From: Actinoalloteichus_B caeruleus
Lineage (GTDB): Bacteria > Actinomycetota > Actinomycetes > Mycobacteriales > Pseudonocardiaceae
Direction: 5' to 3' (one strand)
Assembly: GCF_000718005.1 (NCBI RefSeq)
Contig: NZ_JODV01000007.1
Length of the DNA stretch: 64,000 nucleotides
Each line of letters starts with the position of its first letter. Positions within the stretch are counted from its first letter, which is position 1. Positions 1 to 7,729 of the stretch are shown piece by piece. The notes beneath the pieces were generated by a model that did no database searches, was not told where the DNA came from, and was given only the letters and a program-made list of their open reading frames with translations. The translations under genes were made by a program, and so were the position numbers.

Positions 1-101
1 CGACGTCCTGGCGGCCCCGAGGGAAGTGGCGAACGGACGGTGTCCGGGTGCGGGCTGGAGTCAGACCTGGCAGGCCTCATCCTCGCCACCCGACCTGCTT
101 T

Positions 102-209
102 CCGAACATCCGCTGCGCGATCGCCGACGCCCGTCACGTCGAGGTCAACCTCCTGATACGTCAGACGGAGTCCGGCACGGCCCACGGGGTGGTAGTCCTC
201 AATCACTAG
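102..209 (+). pseudogene. Possible remnant of a DddA/SCP1.201-like deaminase toxin
   Basis: The frame ending at the TAG at 207-209 reads as a plausible protein tail: an HVE motif, then an IRQT segment, then HGVVVLNH and stop. This resembles the core of SCP1.201/DddA-type deaminase toxins, where the zinc-binding H-x-E is followed by a short 'MR..GI..' stretch and a strand ending in NN or NH. In those toxins a Cys pair (zinc ligands) follows at once. Here the frame stops exactly where that pair should begin, so the fragment cannot be an active deaminase. Upstream of about 100 the frame no longer looks coding, so the 5' part is lost or frameshifted. The Imm1-type gene just downstream supports the reading, because toxin and immunity genes are normally adjacent. 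The match is short and was judged by eye. Confidence 0.35.
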
Positions 210-327
210 GTCTGCCGTGTTGTCCGGGTCGTTAACAGGGGATGGCCGCGATCCTGCCTGCCACGTTTCCCATGACCCTGTGGGAACGGGGCAGGACGGA
301 GCCGACCTTCATCGAAGGGAAAGCGAA

Positions 328-762
328 GTGAACATCGTGAGCGCCGTCGTCGACAATGACTGGCGGTATGCGACAACTCCTGCCGAACGGGACGCGCTCG
401 CACGGCTGGTCGTGGATGAGCCCCATCCCGCCTGGGCCAGCCTTCTCTACGTGTGGAGCCACCGAGTCAGCGACGACGGGCGTGGACCCGACTGGCAGTT
501 GCGGGTGTTTACCGATCCCGCCCGAGGAGTGGGCGCCCTCAATTGGGTCGGCCCGGTGCCGACCAACGATCCAGGCCCGTGGGACAGCCTGAACCCCACG
601 CCGTTCGACGGTGAACCCGTCGACTTCGACCCGTCCGTTCCGCTGTTCTTCCCACCGTCGGCATCACTACCGATCGAGCAGGTGCGCCAGGCCGTCACCG
701 AGTACTTCCAGACGGGCCGCCGACCGGAGTGCGTCCAGTGGCAACCCGGGATGTGGTACTGA
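328..762 (+). CDS. Imm1-family immunity protein
   Basis: This 144-residue soluble protein resembles the Imm1 immunity family, small cytosolic proteins that bind and neutralise polymorphic toxins, often deaminases. The diagnostic part is the C-terminus, where an 'LPIEQVRQAVTEYF' helix is followed by TGRRPECVQW; the 'G-RP-x-V-x-W' ending is typical of the family. The N-terminal half contains the usual strand-rich region with WQLRVF and ALNWVG. I chose the GTG at 328 because a purine-rich GAAGGGAAAGCGAA sequence precedes it and the homologous part begins soon after; an in-frame codon at 217 has no such support. No signal peptide or membrane segment is visible. It follows a probable toxin remnant and so may be an orphan immunity gene. 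Confidence 0.72.
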   Translation: MNIVSAVVDNDWRYATTPAERDALARLVVDEPHPAWASLLYVWSHRVSDDGRGPDWQLRVFTDPARGVGALNWVGPVPTNDPGPWDSLNPTPFDGEPVDFDPSVPLFFPPSASLPIEQVRQAVTEYFQTGRRPECVQWQPGMWY

Positions 763-918
763 GCGGCCGAACCGACCCAGGCCAGGCGGACGACCAGCCC
801 CCGTCCCGGTGGCCCCGAGGGCAGCGGCCACCGGGTGGCGTCCGAACACACGCCCCGGAACCAGACCGCGCGGGCCTCGGCCTCGCCGCTCCCAGGGAGG
901 TGCCCGCTCGCCCTCCCG

Positions 919-2097
919 CTACCGGCGGTCGGTCCGGCGTCGCCAGTTCAGCGCGACCGCCACCGCCACCCCGACGACTCCGGTGAGCACGGCGGTACCG
1001 AGACCATGCGAGACCCGCACCACGGGGCGGATCACCGCTGGCCCTGGGGGTGGCAGCGCAACGGGCTCTGCGTTCTCCCTGGCCGTCGCCGTCCAGGCGG
1101 TGATCAACAGCAGGTACCGCGACATCAGGTAGCAGAAGATCAGCAGTCCGAACAGCGAGCCGAACACCGCCGCGTTCGGGGAGTTGGACACGACCTTCAG
1201 GTACAGCGCCACGGCGTGGCGGAGCAGCTCCATGCCCACCGACCCGGCCAGGGCTCCGAGCACGGCGGTCCGCAGCGCGACCGTCTTCCGGGGGAGCCGG
1301 GAGATCACCCACAGGAAGACGAGGAAAGTGGCGGACATCGACAGGGCCACCGACAGCACCGCCAACGCGACCGGCCACAGCGCACCGAACTCGTGGAGGT
1401 TGAAGGCCCGCAACACGGTGACCGCGACGTCGCGCCCGACGAGCACCATCGCGAAGGAGAGCACGACGGCGGCGCCCAGGCTCGCGAGCACCGCCAGATC
1501 CAGCAGCTTGGTACGCCAGAACGACCTCCGGGCACCGCGCAGTGGCCCCCACTGGGCGGTCAACGCGTCGCGCAGGTTGCTCATCCACCCGAGACCCGAG
1601 TAGACGGCGGCGAGGAGGCTGAGCACACCCACCGTTGAGCTGCGGTTGGAGGCGGCGTTCACCGCGACCTCCAACGCACCGCCGATCAGGTCGGCTGGCA
1701 CCGCGTCGAGCAGGATGCGCTCGAACTGGTTGAGCGCGGCGGGGAACGGCGCCAGCACCCAGCCGGCGACGGTGAAGGAGAGGAGCAGGAGGGGAACGAT
1801 GGCGAGCACGCTGTAGTAGGTGATCGCCGCGGCGTAGTGGTTGCCGTTGCTGTCCCGGTAGCGTTCGGCCGCCACCACGAGGTGATCGAGCCAGTAGTGC
1901 CGCCGCCGGAGTCGGTGGAACCGGCCGACGAGCCGGAACACCCGGTCCAGCGGGTCGAACTCCTGGTCACCGCTTCCCCGTCGACCGCTGGCGGCGGGTT
2001 CCTCCCGCTCGTCGCGGTCCCCCGGCCCCCGCCTGCCACCTGGTGCGTCGTCGCCCGGTCCGCCCTCTCGACCGGGCCGGTTCGCTCTTCGCCCCAC
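919..2097 (-). CDS. YihY/BrkB-family inner-membrane protein
   Basis: This 392-residue protein belongs to the YihY/UPF0761 (formerly BrkB, 'ribonuclease BN') family of integral membrane proteins, whose biochemical role is unsettled. Residues 1-65 are a charged, Arg/Gly/Asp-rich cytoplasmic tail. The family signature follows: NHYAAAITYYSVLAIVPLLL at about 87-106. Roughly six hydrophobic segments then run to residue 380, including LLDLAVLASLGAAVVLSF and FGSLFGLLIFCYLMSRYLLL, with a short basic C-terminus. The segment GWMSNLRDALTAQWG is also typical. The gene stands alone; its neighbours are in other transcription units. The long polar N-terminus could be shorter in reality, since internal starts exist. 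Confidence 0.85.
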   Translation of the reverse strand: MGRRANRPGREGGPGDDAPGGRRGPGDRDEREEPAASGRRGSGDQEFDPLDRVFRLVGRFHRLRRRHYWLDHLVVAAERYRDSNGNHYAAAITYYSVLAIVPLLLLSFTVAGWVLAPFPAALNQFERILLDAVPADLIGGALEVAVNAASNRSSTVGVLSLLAAVYSGLGWMSNLRDALTAQWGPLRGARRSFWRTKLLDLAVLASLGAAVVLSFAMVLVGRDVAVTVLRAFNLHEFGALWPVALAVLSVALSMSATFLVFLWVISRLPRKTVALRTAVLGALAGSVGMELLRHAVALYLKVVSNSPNAAVFGSLFGLLIFCYLMSRYLLLITAWTATARENAEPVALPPPGPAVIRPVVRVSHGLGTAVLTGVVGVAVAVALNWRRRTDRR

Positions 2098-2177
2098 CGT
2101 CCGCCGTCCTCCCCGCTGTCCGGGGGGAGGCTATCCGACGTGCGGCGATGGGCGGGCCGAGGTGACGGCCGAGGCCG

Positions 2178-2438
2178 TCAGGGCTGGTTGCCGGCGACGG
2201 CGGACTTGCGCCGGTGGCGGACCAGCCCGAGCACGAAGCCCAGGATTCCGATCCCGATCGCGATGGTCCCGACGGGGCCCCCGAACGCCATCCCGAGGTT
2301 CACGTCCGCGTCGACCGGTGCCGCGTCACGCGGTTCCGCCGTGGTCGCCTGGGCGGACAGCGTGATGCCCGCCAGCATCCATAACAGGGCAGCGACCAGG
2401 GCGGTCGCCGTCCGCGACACCACACGCGCCGTGCTCAC
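2178..2438 (-). CDS. Small membrane-anchored hypothetical protein
   Basis: This 86-residue protein has an N-terminal signal-like segment (VSRTATALVAALLWMLAGI, ending near ALA/SAQA), a short polar stretch rich in Asp, Ala and Pro, and one more hydrophobic helix (VGTIAIGIGILGFVLGLV) ending in RHRRKS, a positive-inside stop-transfer. It is therefore probably exported or spans the membrane twice, with its basic C-terminus in the cytoplasm. The GTG at 2438 is preceded at normal spacing by GGGAGG, which decides the start. I recognise no family. An unusual pair of palindromes lies about 70-110 bp upstream and is described separately. Confidence 0.6.
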   Translation of the reverse strand: MSTARVVSRTATALVAALLWMLAGITLSAQATTAEPRDAAPVDADVNLGMAFGGPVGTIAIGIGILGFVLGLVRHRRKSAVAGNQP

Positions 2439-2507
2439 AATTGCGCCTCCCTGCTGGCCCTCTGGTCCATAAGGGTGGACGAGAGGCAGACGAGTGTGCG
2501 GAGAACT

Positions 2508-2549
2508 ACCGAACGTTCGCGGAAAGCAGAGCCGTATCGAACATTCGGT
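2508..2549 (-). promoter_or_regulatory. Paired palindromic operator-like sites
   Basis: ACCGAACGTTCG at 2508-2519 and CGAACATTCGGT at 2538-2549 form a 12-bp inverted repeat with one mismatch and an 18-bp spacer. Each arm is itself a 10-bp near-perfect palindrome (CGAACRTTCG). The pair lies in the promoter region of the small membrane protein starting at 2438. This is not a LexA box, because the 4-bp spacer between CGAAC and GTTCG is missing. Confidence 0.4.
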
Positions 2550-2748
2550 GGGCTCAAGACTCCACACAGGCTAGTGGCTGGGTCCCGTCAACCGGAAGGC
2601 ACCCCTTCCCGTCAACGCGGCCCATCCTGCCACGCGGCGAGCGGATGTCGAGCGCTCTCGCGCCTTTCTCCGAGACGCCGCACCTCGGGAGGGCTCGGGC
2701 GGAGGGGCGCCGGGCACCGCGCTCGTCGTGCGCGGCGCCCGGGGTCGG

Positions 2749-3195
2749 CTACCCCCAGGTGGCGACGAGGGTGTTCAGCCGGGCCGTCACCCACCACCGA
2801 CCTCCCTCGCGGACGAGGACGTAGGTCGCGACCATGGAGGGTTCCCGGTCGATCAGTTCCCCGCCGGCGGTGGCGGCGCGAGCCGACTTGTGCGCGAGGG
2901 CGAGGCCAGGCCCTGGGAAGGTGACGTCGGTGACGTCGTAGCGCACGTACTGGTCGCGCAGGAACCCGTTGAGCGCGGCCCGGGTGTGGTCCAGGATCGC
3001 CTGGCGGCCCGTGACACGGGTTCCGGTGGCCGTGGTGATGGTCGCGTTCTCGGCGAAGTGCGCGACCATCAGTTCGGCGTCGTTGGTGTTGTAGGCGGTC
3101 TCGCTCTCCTCGATGATGCGGCGGATGGCCGCCGTGTCCCCCTCGGGGTCGGTGGCGTTGTCGGTCGGCGTCACGGTCTCCCTCGTTCCAGGCAT
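2749..3195 (-). CDS. SgcJ/EcaC-type SnoaL-like (NTF2-fold) protein
   Basis: This 148-residue protein has the SnoaL/NTF2-like fold of the SgcJ/EcaC group: 'AAIRRIIEESETAYNTNDAE', then MVAHFAENATI, a GRQAI turn, and a C-terminal strand with 'GGRWWVTARLNTLVATW'. Members are small cone-shaped dimers that bind or isomerise hydrophobic ligands; the substrate here is unknown. Two starts are possible. The ATG at 3195 sits about where transcription should begin, which would give a leaderless mRNA. The GTG at 3174 is preceded by GAGGGAG. The promoter has a 19-bp spacer with a dyad in it, so induction through a MerR/SoxR-type activator is likely. No MerR-family gene is in the window. No signal peptide is visible. 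Confidence 0.8.
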   Translation of the reverse strand: MPGTRETVTPTDNATDPEGDTAAIRRIIEESETAYNTNDAELMVAHFAENATITTATGTRVTGRQAILDHTRAALNGFLRDQYVRYDVTDVTFPGPGLALAHKSARAATAGGELIDREPSMVATYVLVREGGRWWVTARLNTLVATWG

Positions 3196-3202
3196 GATCG
3201 CG

Positions 3203-3233
3203 ACACTAGGACCTCGACCAATGTGGAGGTCAA
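3203..3233 (-). promoter_or_regulatory. MerR/SoxR-type promoter with 19-bp spacer
   Basis: Read on the minus strand, TTGACC (3233-3228) and TAGTGT (3208-3203) are separated by exactly 19 bp, and the spacer region carries an inverted repeat GACCTC...GAGGTC (3210-3231). Overlong spacers with a central dyad are the hallmark of promoters activated by MerR-family proteins. The arms resemble the SoxR box, CCTCAA...TTGAGG. The predicted transcription start is next to the ATG at 3195. Confidence 0.6.
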
Positions 3234-3386
3234 GGGCGCGGATGTGGAGGGGAGGCGCCGGCGGGATCCGCCACGCTGACCGGGACGCGCGGGGATGCCG
3301 CCGCGCATCGGGTGAGGCCGAACCGCTGGCGGCCGGGGCCCGGTCCCTCGCGTCGAGCGCGACTGGCGGGACCCCGACGAGCGGGC

Positions 3387-3851
3387 TCAGCCGATCCGCA
3401 CGAAGCTGTCGATCATCCCTCCCCAGGCCTCCCCGTCCCACTGGATGACGAGTCGGTCGCCGTCGGGGTGCATCTCGATCGTGCCGGCGTCACGGTGGCG
3501 GTCGGGCGTCTCGCACTCGAGCACGATCCGGAGGTCCTCCTCCGAGTCGTCCAGGGTTCCGGGGCAGGACAGCGGGCCGGTGGTGTTCACGGTGTCACCG
3601 TCCACCACCAGGGTCGCCACCACGTTGTCCTCGACGATGGACTCCCACTCGCCGTCGGCGGCCGGGGCGTCGTCCGCGTCCCGCTCCTCGCTGGTCTCCG
3701 CGACCTCGGGCTCCCCGGGCCGCTGCTCCGCGCTCACCTGGGGCTCCGGGTTCCCGGTGGCGGACTCGGTGTCCTCCTCCGCTCCGCCGCAGCCCGCCAC
3801 GACCAGCACGGCGGCGAGGGAGACACCCACGATTCGGGATGGCTGTCGCAC
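3387..3851 (-). CDS. Secreted lipoprotein, unknown function
   Basis: This 154-residue lipoprotein starts VRQPSRIVGVSLAAVLVVAG followed by Cys; LVVAGC is a clear lipobox, so the mature protein should be lipid-anchored outside the membrane. A Glu/Ser/Thr/Asp-rich linker (about residues 25-70) precedes a small folded domain with 'WESIVEDNVVATLVVDGDTV', a Cys pair (LSCPG, LECET) that may form a disulfide, and a C-terminal IQWDGEAWGG. I recognise no named family. The GTG at 3851 is chosen because GGAGGAAG lies just upstream and the lipobox is then at the expected distance. The gene appears monocistronic. Confidence 0.7.
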   Translation of the reverse strand: MRQPSRIVGVSLAAVLVVAGCGGAEEDTESATGNPEPQVSAEQRPGEPEVAETSEERDADDAPAADGEWESIVEDNVVATLVVDGDTVNTTGPLSCPGTLDDSEEDLRIVLECETPDRHRDAGTIEMHPDGDRLVIQWDGEAWGGMIDSFVRIG

Positions 3852-4110
3852 GGTCTTCCTCCAGAAGTGGACCTGTTCCGACGCACAGTGCGATTCGGAG
3901 CAGCGACCATACGCCACCCGTTCGGCGGTTGATTTCACCAACCCGAGGGACTAATTCACTCTGTTGAAGGATCCGTGCGAGTATCCGTCACCTGACGCAC
4001 TTCCCCGGAAGGGACGGCATTCGGCGTGAACGGGTGACCCTCGACGGCAATCTCCGATGACCTTCGGTCACGTCCTCGTCGTCGCGACACCAGGCCCGGC
4101 CCGCCGAGCG

Positions 4111-4905
4111 CTACGCGGGGCGCACTCCGACGGCCGCGTAGATGCCGCTGGCGGAGGGCTCACCCGCGAACGGACCGGCGGGTCCGTCAGGCCGCCACGA
4201 CGGCGCCCAGCTGATGCCCGGGTCGAGCGGTTCCCAGCCCGCCAGCAACTCCGCCACCTGGTCACGGGACCGGTCGACCAGCCGGGAGGTGGCGCGGGAC
4301 CGGTACGCCTCGTAGACCTCCGTGACGTGCTCGCCCTGACCGTCCCTGGTGACGTGGGTGAGCGCCAGGGCCGAACCGGGGACCACCGCGTCGCGGTAGC
4401 GCTCCACCAGGTCGACCGGGTGGTCATCGTCCGGCACGAAGTGCAGCAGGGCCACCATGAGGACCGCCACGGGCTGGCTCAGGTCGAGGTCCCGCCTGGC
4501 GAGGTCGAGCACGGCGTCGACGTCGCGCGCGTCGGCCTGTTCGGCGCTGACGTGGGAGATGTGCTCGCGTTCGATGATGTTGCGGGAGTGCGCCACGGCC
4601 ACCGGGTCGTTGTCGACGTACAACACCCGGGCGCCCGGGTCCTCCCGTTGCGCGATCTCGTGCACGTTGCCCATCGTCGGGAGCCCCGCCCCCAGGTCGA
4701 GGAACTGCCTGATCCCCAACCCCTGGACCGCGCGCACCGCGCGGCGGAGGAACTCGCGGTTGGCCCGGGCCGCCGGGCGGACGATCGGGTCGACCCGCAC
4801 CATCTCCTCGGCGAACCGCCGGTCGACGGCGAAGCTGTGCGATCCACCGAGCAGGTAGTCGTAGATCCGAGCGGGGTTGGGTCGATCCACATCGATCTCG
4901 GACAT
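4111..4905 (-). CDS. SAM-dependent methyltransferase, SAV2177 (DUF574) family
   Basis: This 264-residue protein is a full-length member of the actinobacterial SAV2177/DUF574 family of putative S-adenosylmethionine methyltransferases. Residues 10-20 carry the signature PNPARIYDYLLGGSHSFAVD. The SAM-binding motif I is FLDLGAGLPT at about 67-76, followed by the acidic loop VLYVDNDPVAVAHS. VAVLMVALLHFVPDDDHP is the usual motif IV region. Substrates of the family are unknown, and its genes are very abundant in actinomycetes. The ATG at 4905 is followed directly by the conserved N-terminus. It reads away from the next gene upstream, a TetR regulator on the same strand, with a 73-bp gap. Confidence 0.88.
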   Translation of the reverse strand: MSEIDVDRPNPARIYDYLLGGSHSFAVDRRFAEEMVRVDPIVRPAARANREFLRRAVRAVQGLGIRQFLDLGAGLPTMGNVHEIAQREDPGARVLYVDNDPVAVAHSRNIIEREHISHVSAEQADARDVDAVLDLARRDLDLSQPVAVLMVALLHFVPDDDHPVDLVERYRDAVVPGSALALTHVTRDGQGEHVTEVYEAYRSRATSRLVDRSRDQVAELLAGWEPLDPGISWAPSWRPDGPAGPFAGEPSASGIYAAVGVRPA

Positions 4906-4978
4906 GCGCTGAACCTCCCACCGCCGGGTGAGCCCCGAAGCCTAGGCGAGCGGGGCGTCACGCGCACCACCGAGTTGA

Positions 4979-5662
4979 TCACACCTGGTGATCCGCGCCC
5001 GGGGCGTGGCGGCGTTCGAGGTGGTCGTGTCCTCCGGTGGCGTGATCGGGCACCAGCGGTTCACCCAGTGCCCGGCACCACAGGACCGTGACCGCCTCGA
5101 CGACGGCCTCCCTGTCGACGCCGGCGGGTGGGTGGAGGTAGGCGCCGTGCAGCTGCGCCTCGATCCCCTGGACCGCGAGGAGGGCGTTGACCTCGGCGTC
5201 GGGGCCACCGCGTCCCATCCGCCGCAGCTCTGCGGCGAGCAGCGCCGCGAGGTGGCGCTCGCCGTCCCGGAGCCGTGCCACCAGCTCGGGAACGCGCGGA
5301 GCCTGGTCGAAGAGCAACTGGTGCAGCTCGGGGCGGTCCCGGTGCGCCGAGGCCACCGCGCCGACCAACACGCGAAGGGCGGCCTCCAGGCCCAGGTCCG
5401 CCCTCCTGATCTCGTCGAAGACGCTCCCCAACCCGCGTAGCGCGGCGTCGAGGTGTCTCTCGGCCAGGGCGACCAGCAGGGCGTCCTTGTTGGGGAAGTA
5501 CTGGTAGACGGAGCCGATCGAGACACCCGCCCGGTCCGCGACGTGGTTCGTGCTGGTCGCGTTGAACCCGTTCCGTTGGAAAAGCTGAGCGGCGGCTTCG
5601 AGGATCACCTCGACCGTGTGCCGCGACCGCTGCTGGCGAGGCCGTTTCCGGGCTGCGTACAC
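4979..5662 (-). CDS. TetR-family transcriptional regulator
   Basis: This 227-residue TetR regulator has its helix-turn-helix at about residues 14-60: RHTVEVILEAAAQLFQRNGF, then TNHVADRAGVSIGSVYQYFPNKDAL. The helical ligand domain follows (LGLEAALRVLVGAVASAHRD, HQLLFDQAPRVPELVARL), ending in a His-rich polar tail. It is divergent from the CPBP membrane protease gene across a 101-bp gap that contains the perfect dyad TGAGC-ATA-GCTCA. Autoregulation and control of the protease are therefore likely. The ligand is unknown. The ATG at 5662 begins the typical basic N-terminal arm. Confidence 0.9.
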   Translation of the reverse strand: MYAARKRPRQQRSRHTVEVILEAAAQLFQRNGFNATSTNHVADRAGVSIGSVYQYFPNKDALLVALAERHLDAALRGLGSVFDEIRRADLGLEAALRVLVGAVASAHRDRPELHQLLFDQAPRVPELVARLRDGERHLAALLAAELRRMGRGGPDAEVNALLAVQGIEAQLHGAYLHPPAGVDREAVVEAVTVLWCRALGEPLVPDHATGGHDHLERRHAPGADHQV

Positions 5663-5689
5663 GGCTCCTCCAATGCGAGTACCAAAACC

Positions 5690-5702
5690 TGAGCATAGCT
5701 CA
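5690..5702. promoter_or_regulatory. Dyad operator between tetR and CPBP gene
   Basis: TGAGCATAGCTCA is a perfect 5-bp inverted repeat around ATA, in an AT-richer part of the 101-bp gap between the divergent TetR (start 5662) and CPBP protease (start 5764) genes. It is the best candidate for the TetR operator controlling both. Confidence 0.45.
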
Positions 5703-5763
5703 TATTCTTGGCTTCCAGCGCCCTGACCGGCGCTTTCACACCATTTCTGAGGAGAACTTCTTC

Positions 5764-6507
5764 GTGCTGCTCGAATTCCTGGGTTACGGCGCGCGGATCG
5801 GTCCCGGCCTGCTGCTGGTGGTCCTGTGCTTCTGGCTGACCCGGGGCGACCGTGACCCGCTGCTGCGGATCGTGCTGCTCATCCTCGGCTTCGTACTCAT
5901 CCGGGACGCCATGACCCCGGCCGGTTTCTGGACCTTCGGCGTCGTCGGTGGCACCGTCCCCTGGCTCCGGTTCACCGACGACGCCGCGGTCCTGCTGGTG
6001 TTCGGCGCGTCGACGCTGCTCATCACCGGGTCCGTCCTGCGCTGGGCACCCGACCTCCGCTCGCTGGTCCGCTGGGGCGACCTCCGCCCCAGCACCGTGG
6101 CCCTGGGACTCGGTGGTGGGGTGCTGGCCGCCGCGCCCGTCCTGCTGCTCTCCCTCGCGTGGCCCCTGGAGGAGCGCGGCGGCCAGGTAGCCGCCACGCT
6201 CCTCCCCGCGCTGCTCTTCCTGGCCCTCGCCGGCAACCTCGCCGAGGAGGTGCTGTTCCGGGGCTTCCTCCAGGGGCGACTCGAGCGAACCTTCAGCCCC
6301 ACGCGGTCGGCGGTGCTCTCCGGTGTCCTCTTCGCCACCTGCCACGCCTTCCTCGCCTCGACCGTCACCGACGTCGGGTGGCCGCTGCTGGTCTTCACCC
6401 TTCTGGAGGGGCTGATCTGCGCGTACCTGCGGCTCCGCCGGGGGCTCACCCCCGCCGTGCTCGCGCACGGCACGGCGATCTTCCTGCTGGCCAGCGGCCT
6501 GCTGTGA
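5764..6507 (+). CDS. CPBP-family intramembrane metalloprotease
   Basis: This 247-residue multi-spanning protein belongs to the CPBP (CAAX protease and bacteriocin-processing) family of intramembrane glutamic/metallo-proteases. Motif 1 is EEVLFRGFLQG (about residues 161-171, the catalytic EExxxR). Motif 2 is LFATCHAF with the essential His, and motif 3 is LAHGTAIFLL near the C-terminus. Six to eight hydrophobic helices are visible. Substrates in actinomycetes are generally unknown; the family includes prenyl-protein and peptide-processing proteases. The start is the GTG at 5764 behind GAGGAG. It is probably controlled by the divergent TetR regulator. Confidence 0.85.
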   Translation: MLLEFLGYGARIGPGLLLVVLCFWLTRGDRDPLLRIVLLILGFVLIRDAMTPAGFWTFGVVGGTVPWLRFTDDAAVLLVFGASTLLITGSVLRWAPDLRSLVRWGDLRPSTVALGLGGGVLAAAPVLLLSLAWPLEERGGQVAATLLPALLFLALAGNLAEEVLFRGFLQGRLERTFSPTRSAVLSGVLFATCHAFLASTVTDVGWPLLVFTLLEGLICAYLRLRRGLTPAVLAHGTAIFLLASGLL

Positions 6508-6640
6508 GCCCTCGACCTACCCGGGAGGGCGACCGCGGGTGAGCGGCGCCGCGCCCCGACCGGCCCGACGGCGGACAGCCACCCGGCGGTGAGGACGGCC
6601 GGCCGACCCGCCCCGGGGTCGGCCCCCGCCCGGGGCCGGT

Positions 6641-7552
6641 TCAGGCACCGCTCCCCGCACCGACGCCATTCCAACGGAGCAGTTTCCTCGGGTCGCGCAC
6701 CACCCACACCCGGTGGACGACTCCGGCCGCCACTCCGAGTGCGACGACCGCGAGCACCGTGCCGTCGGCGTCCCGCGTGACCAGACCGGGGCTCCCGTTG
6801 ACCTCCCCCTCGTCGATCACCAGGTCGGGTTGACGACCGCGAACCGCGAGCAAGGTGCCGGCGACCTCCCACGCCCCGCGCACCGGCTCGGCCGGTGCGC
6901 TGACGAGACCGCCACCGTCGACGACCGCCCGCACCTCGGGGGCGAGCTGGCGGACGAGGGCGGTGAGATCACCCGCCTCCCAGGCGCGGCGGAAGGCGGT
7001 GCGCGCCTCCACCGGCACCCGCCCGCCGAGGTCGGCGTGCCCCGGGCGGGCCGCCCGTGCCTTGCGACGGGCCTCGAAGGCCAACTGGCGGCAGGCGTGG
7101 GGCGTGCGGCCCAACACCGGGGAGATCTCCTCGTACCGGTAGGAGAAGACGTCGTGGAGGACGAAGGCCACCCGCTCGGCCGGGCTCATCGTCTCCATGA
7201 CCACGAGCACGGCCAGGTCGAGCGACCCCACGAGCGCCGCCTTCTCGGCCGGGTCGTCCGGGACACCGTTCGCGCCGCAGCTGGTCCAGGCCGGGCTCCC
7301 CGGCACCGGCTCGGGAAGCCACTCACCGACCGCCCGCTCCCGCCGCACCCTGGCCGACCGCAACGTGTCCAGGCAGATCCGGCTCACGGTGGTCATCAGC
7401 CACGCGGCCGGGACCCGGACCTCGCGGCGGCGGTCGTCGTCGAGGGCGTACCAACGCGCGTAGGCCTCCTGGACCGCGTCCTCCGCGTCGGAGACCGACC
7501 CGAGCATGCGGTACGCGGCGGCCATCAGCGGCCCTCGTTCGTCGCCCGGCAC
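6641..7552 (-). CDS. SigJ/ECF41-type RNA polymerase sigma factor
   Basis: This sigma factor of about 303 residues joins an ECF sigma module to a C-terminal SnoaL-like domain, the ECF41 (SigJ) architecture. Region 2 is AYRMLGSVSDAEDAVQEAY, and region 4 is MSPAERVAFVLHDVFSY followed by EEISPVLGRTPHACRQLAF. The fused domain (about 175 to the end) carries DGGG and, near the end, RDPRKLLRW, matching the DGGGK and NPDKL-like motifs known in ECF41. These factors use the appended domain in place of an anti-sigma factor and usually control an adjacent oxidoreductase-type gene. Here the divergent neighbours are a monooxygenase-like and a DoxX-like gene. The GTG at 7552 has GGGAGG at 8-nt spacing; earlier in-frame starts at 7561 and 7591 cannot be excluded. 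Confidence 0.88.
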   Translation of the reverse strand: MPGDERGPLMAAAYRMLGSVSDAEDAVQEAYARWYALDDDRRREVRVPAAWLMTTVSRICLDTLRSARVRRERAVGEWLPEPVPGSPAWTSCGANGVPDDPAEKAALVGSLDLAVLVVMETMSPAERVAFVLHDVFSYRYEEISPVLGRTPHACRQLAFEARRKARAARPGHADLGGRVPVEARTAFRRAWEAGDLTALVRQLAPEVRAVVDGGGLVSAPAEPVRGAWEVAGTLLAVRGRQPDLVIDEGEVNGSPGLVTRDADGTVLAVVALGVAAGVVHRVWVVRDPRKLLRWNGVGAGSGA

Positions 7553-7729
7553 ACCGCTCACCTCCCGTTCCCGCCACAGCGCCTTCCCCACTCTCCCCTG
7601 ACGAGACGGGGGCCACCAGTGTCAGGCCCTCCAGGCGAACCGTGCCCGGCCCTGACGATCGGCGCCCCCGCCTCGTCATCCCGGGGTGGTGGGTACCGGA
7701 CCGGCCGGGACCCGGGAAGGGGCAGGGAC

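Noticed and set aside
2538..2547. SOS box upstream of the small membrane protein
   Set aside because: CGAAC and TTCG halves abut with no 4-bp spacer, so it does not fit the LexA consensus.
7592..7729. ECF41-type promoters (TGTCACA-N16-CGTC) in the sigma factor/ABM gap
   Set aside because: TGTCA and CGTC elements are present near 7620 and 7600, but spacings are 14-15 rather than 16, so I do not claim them.
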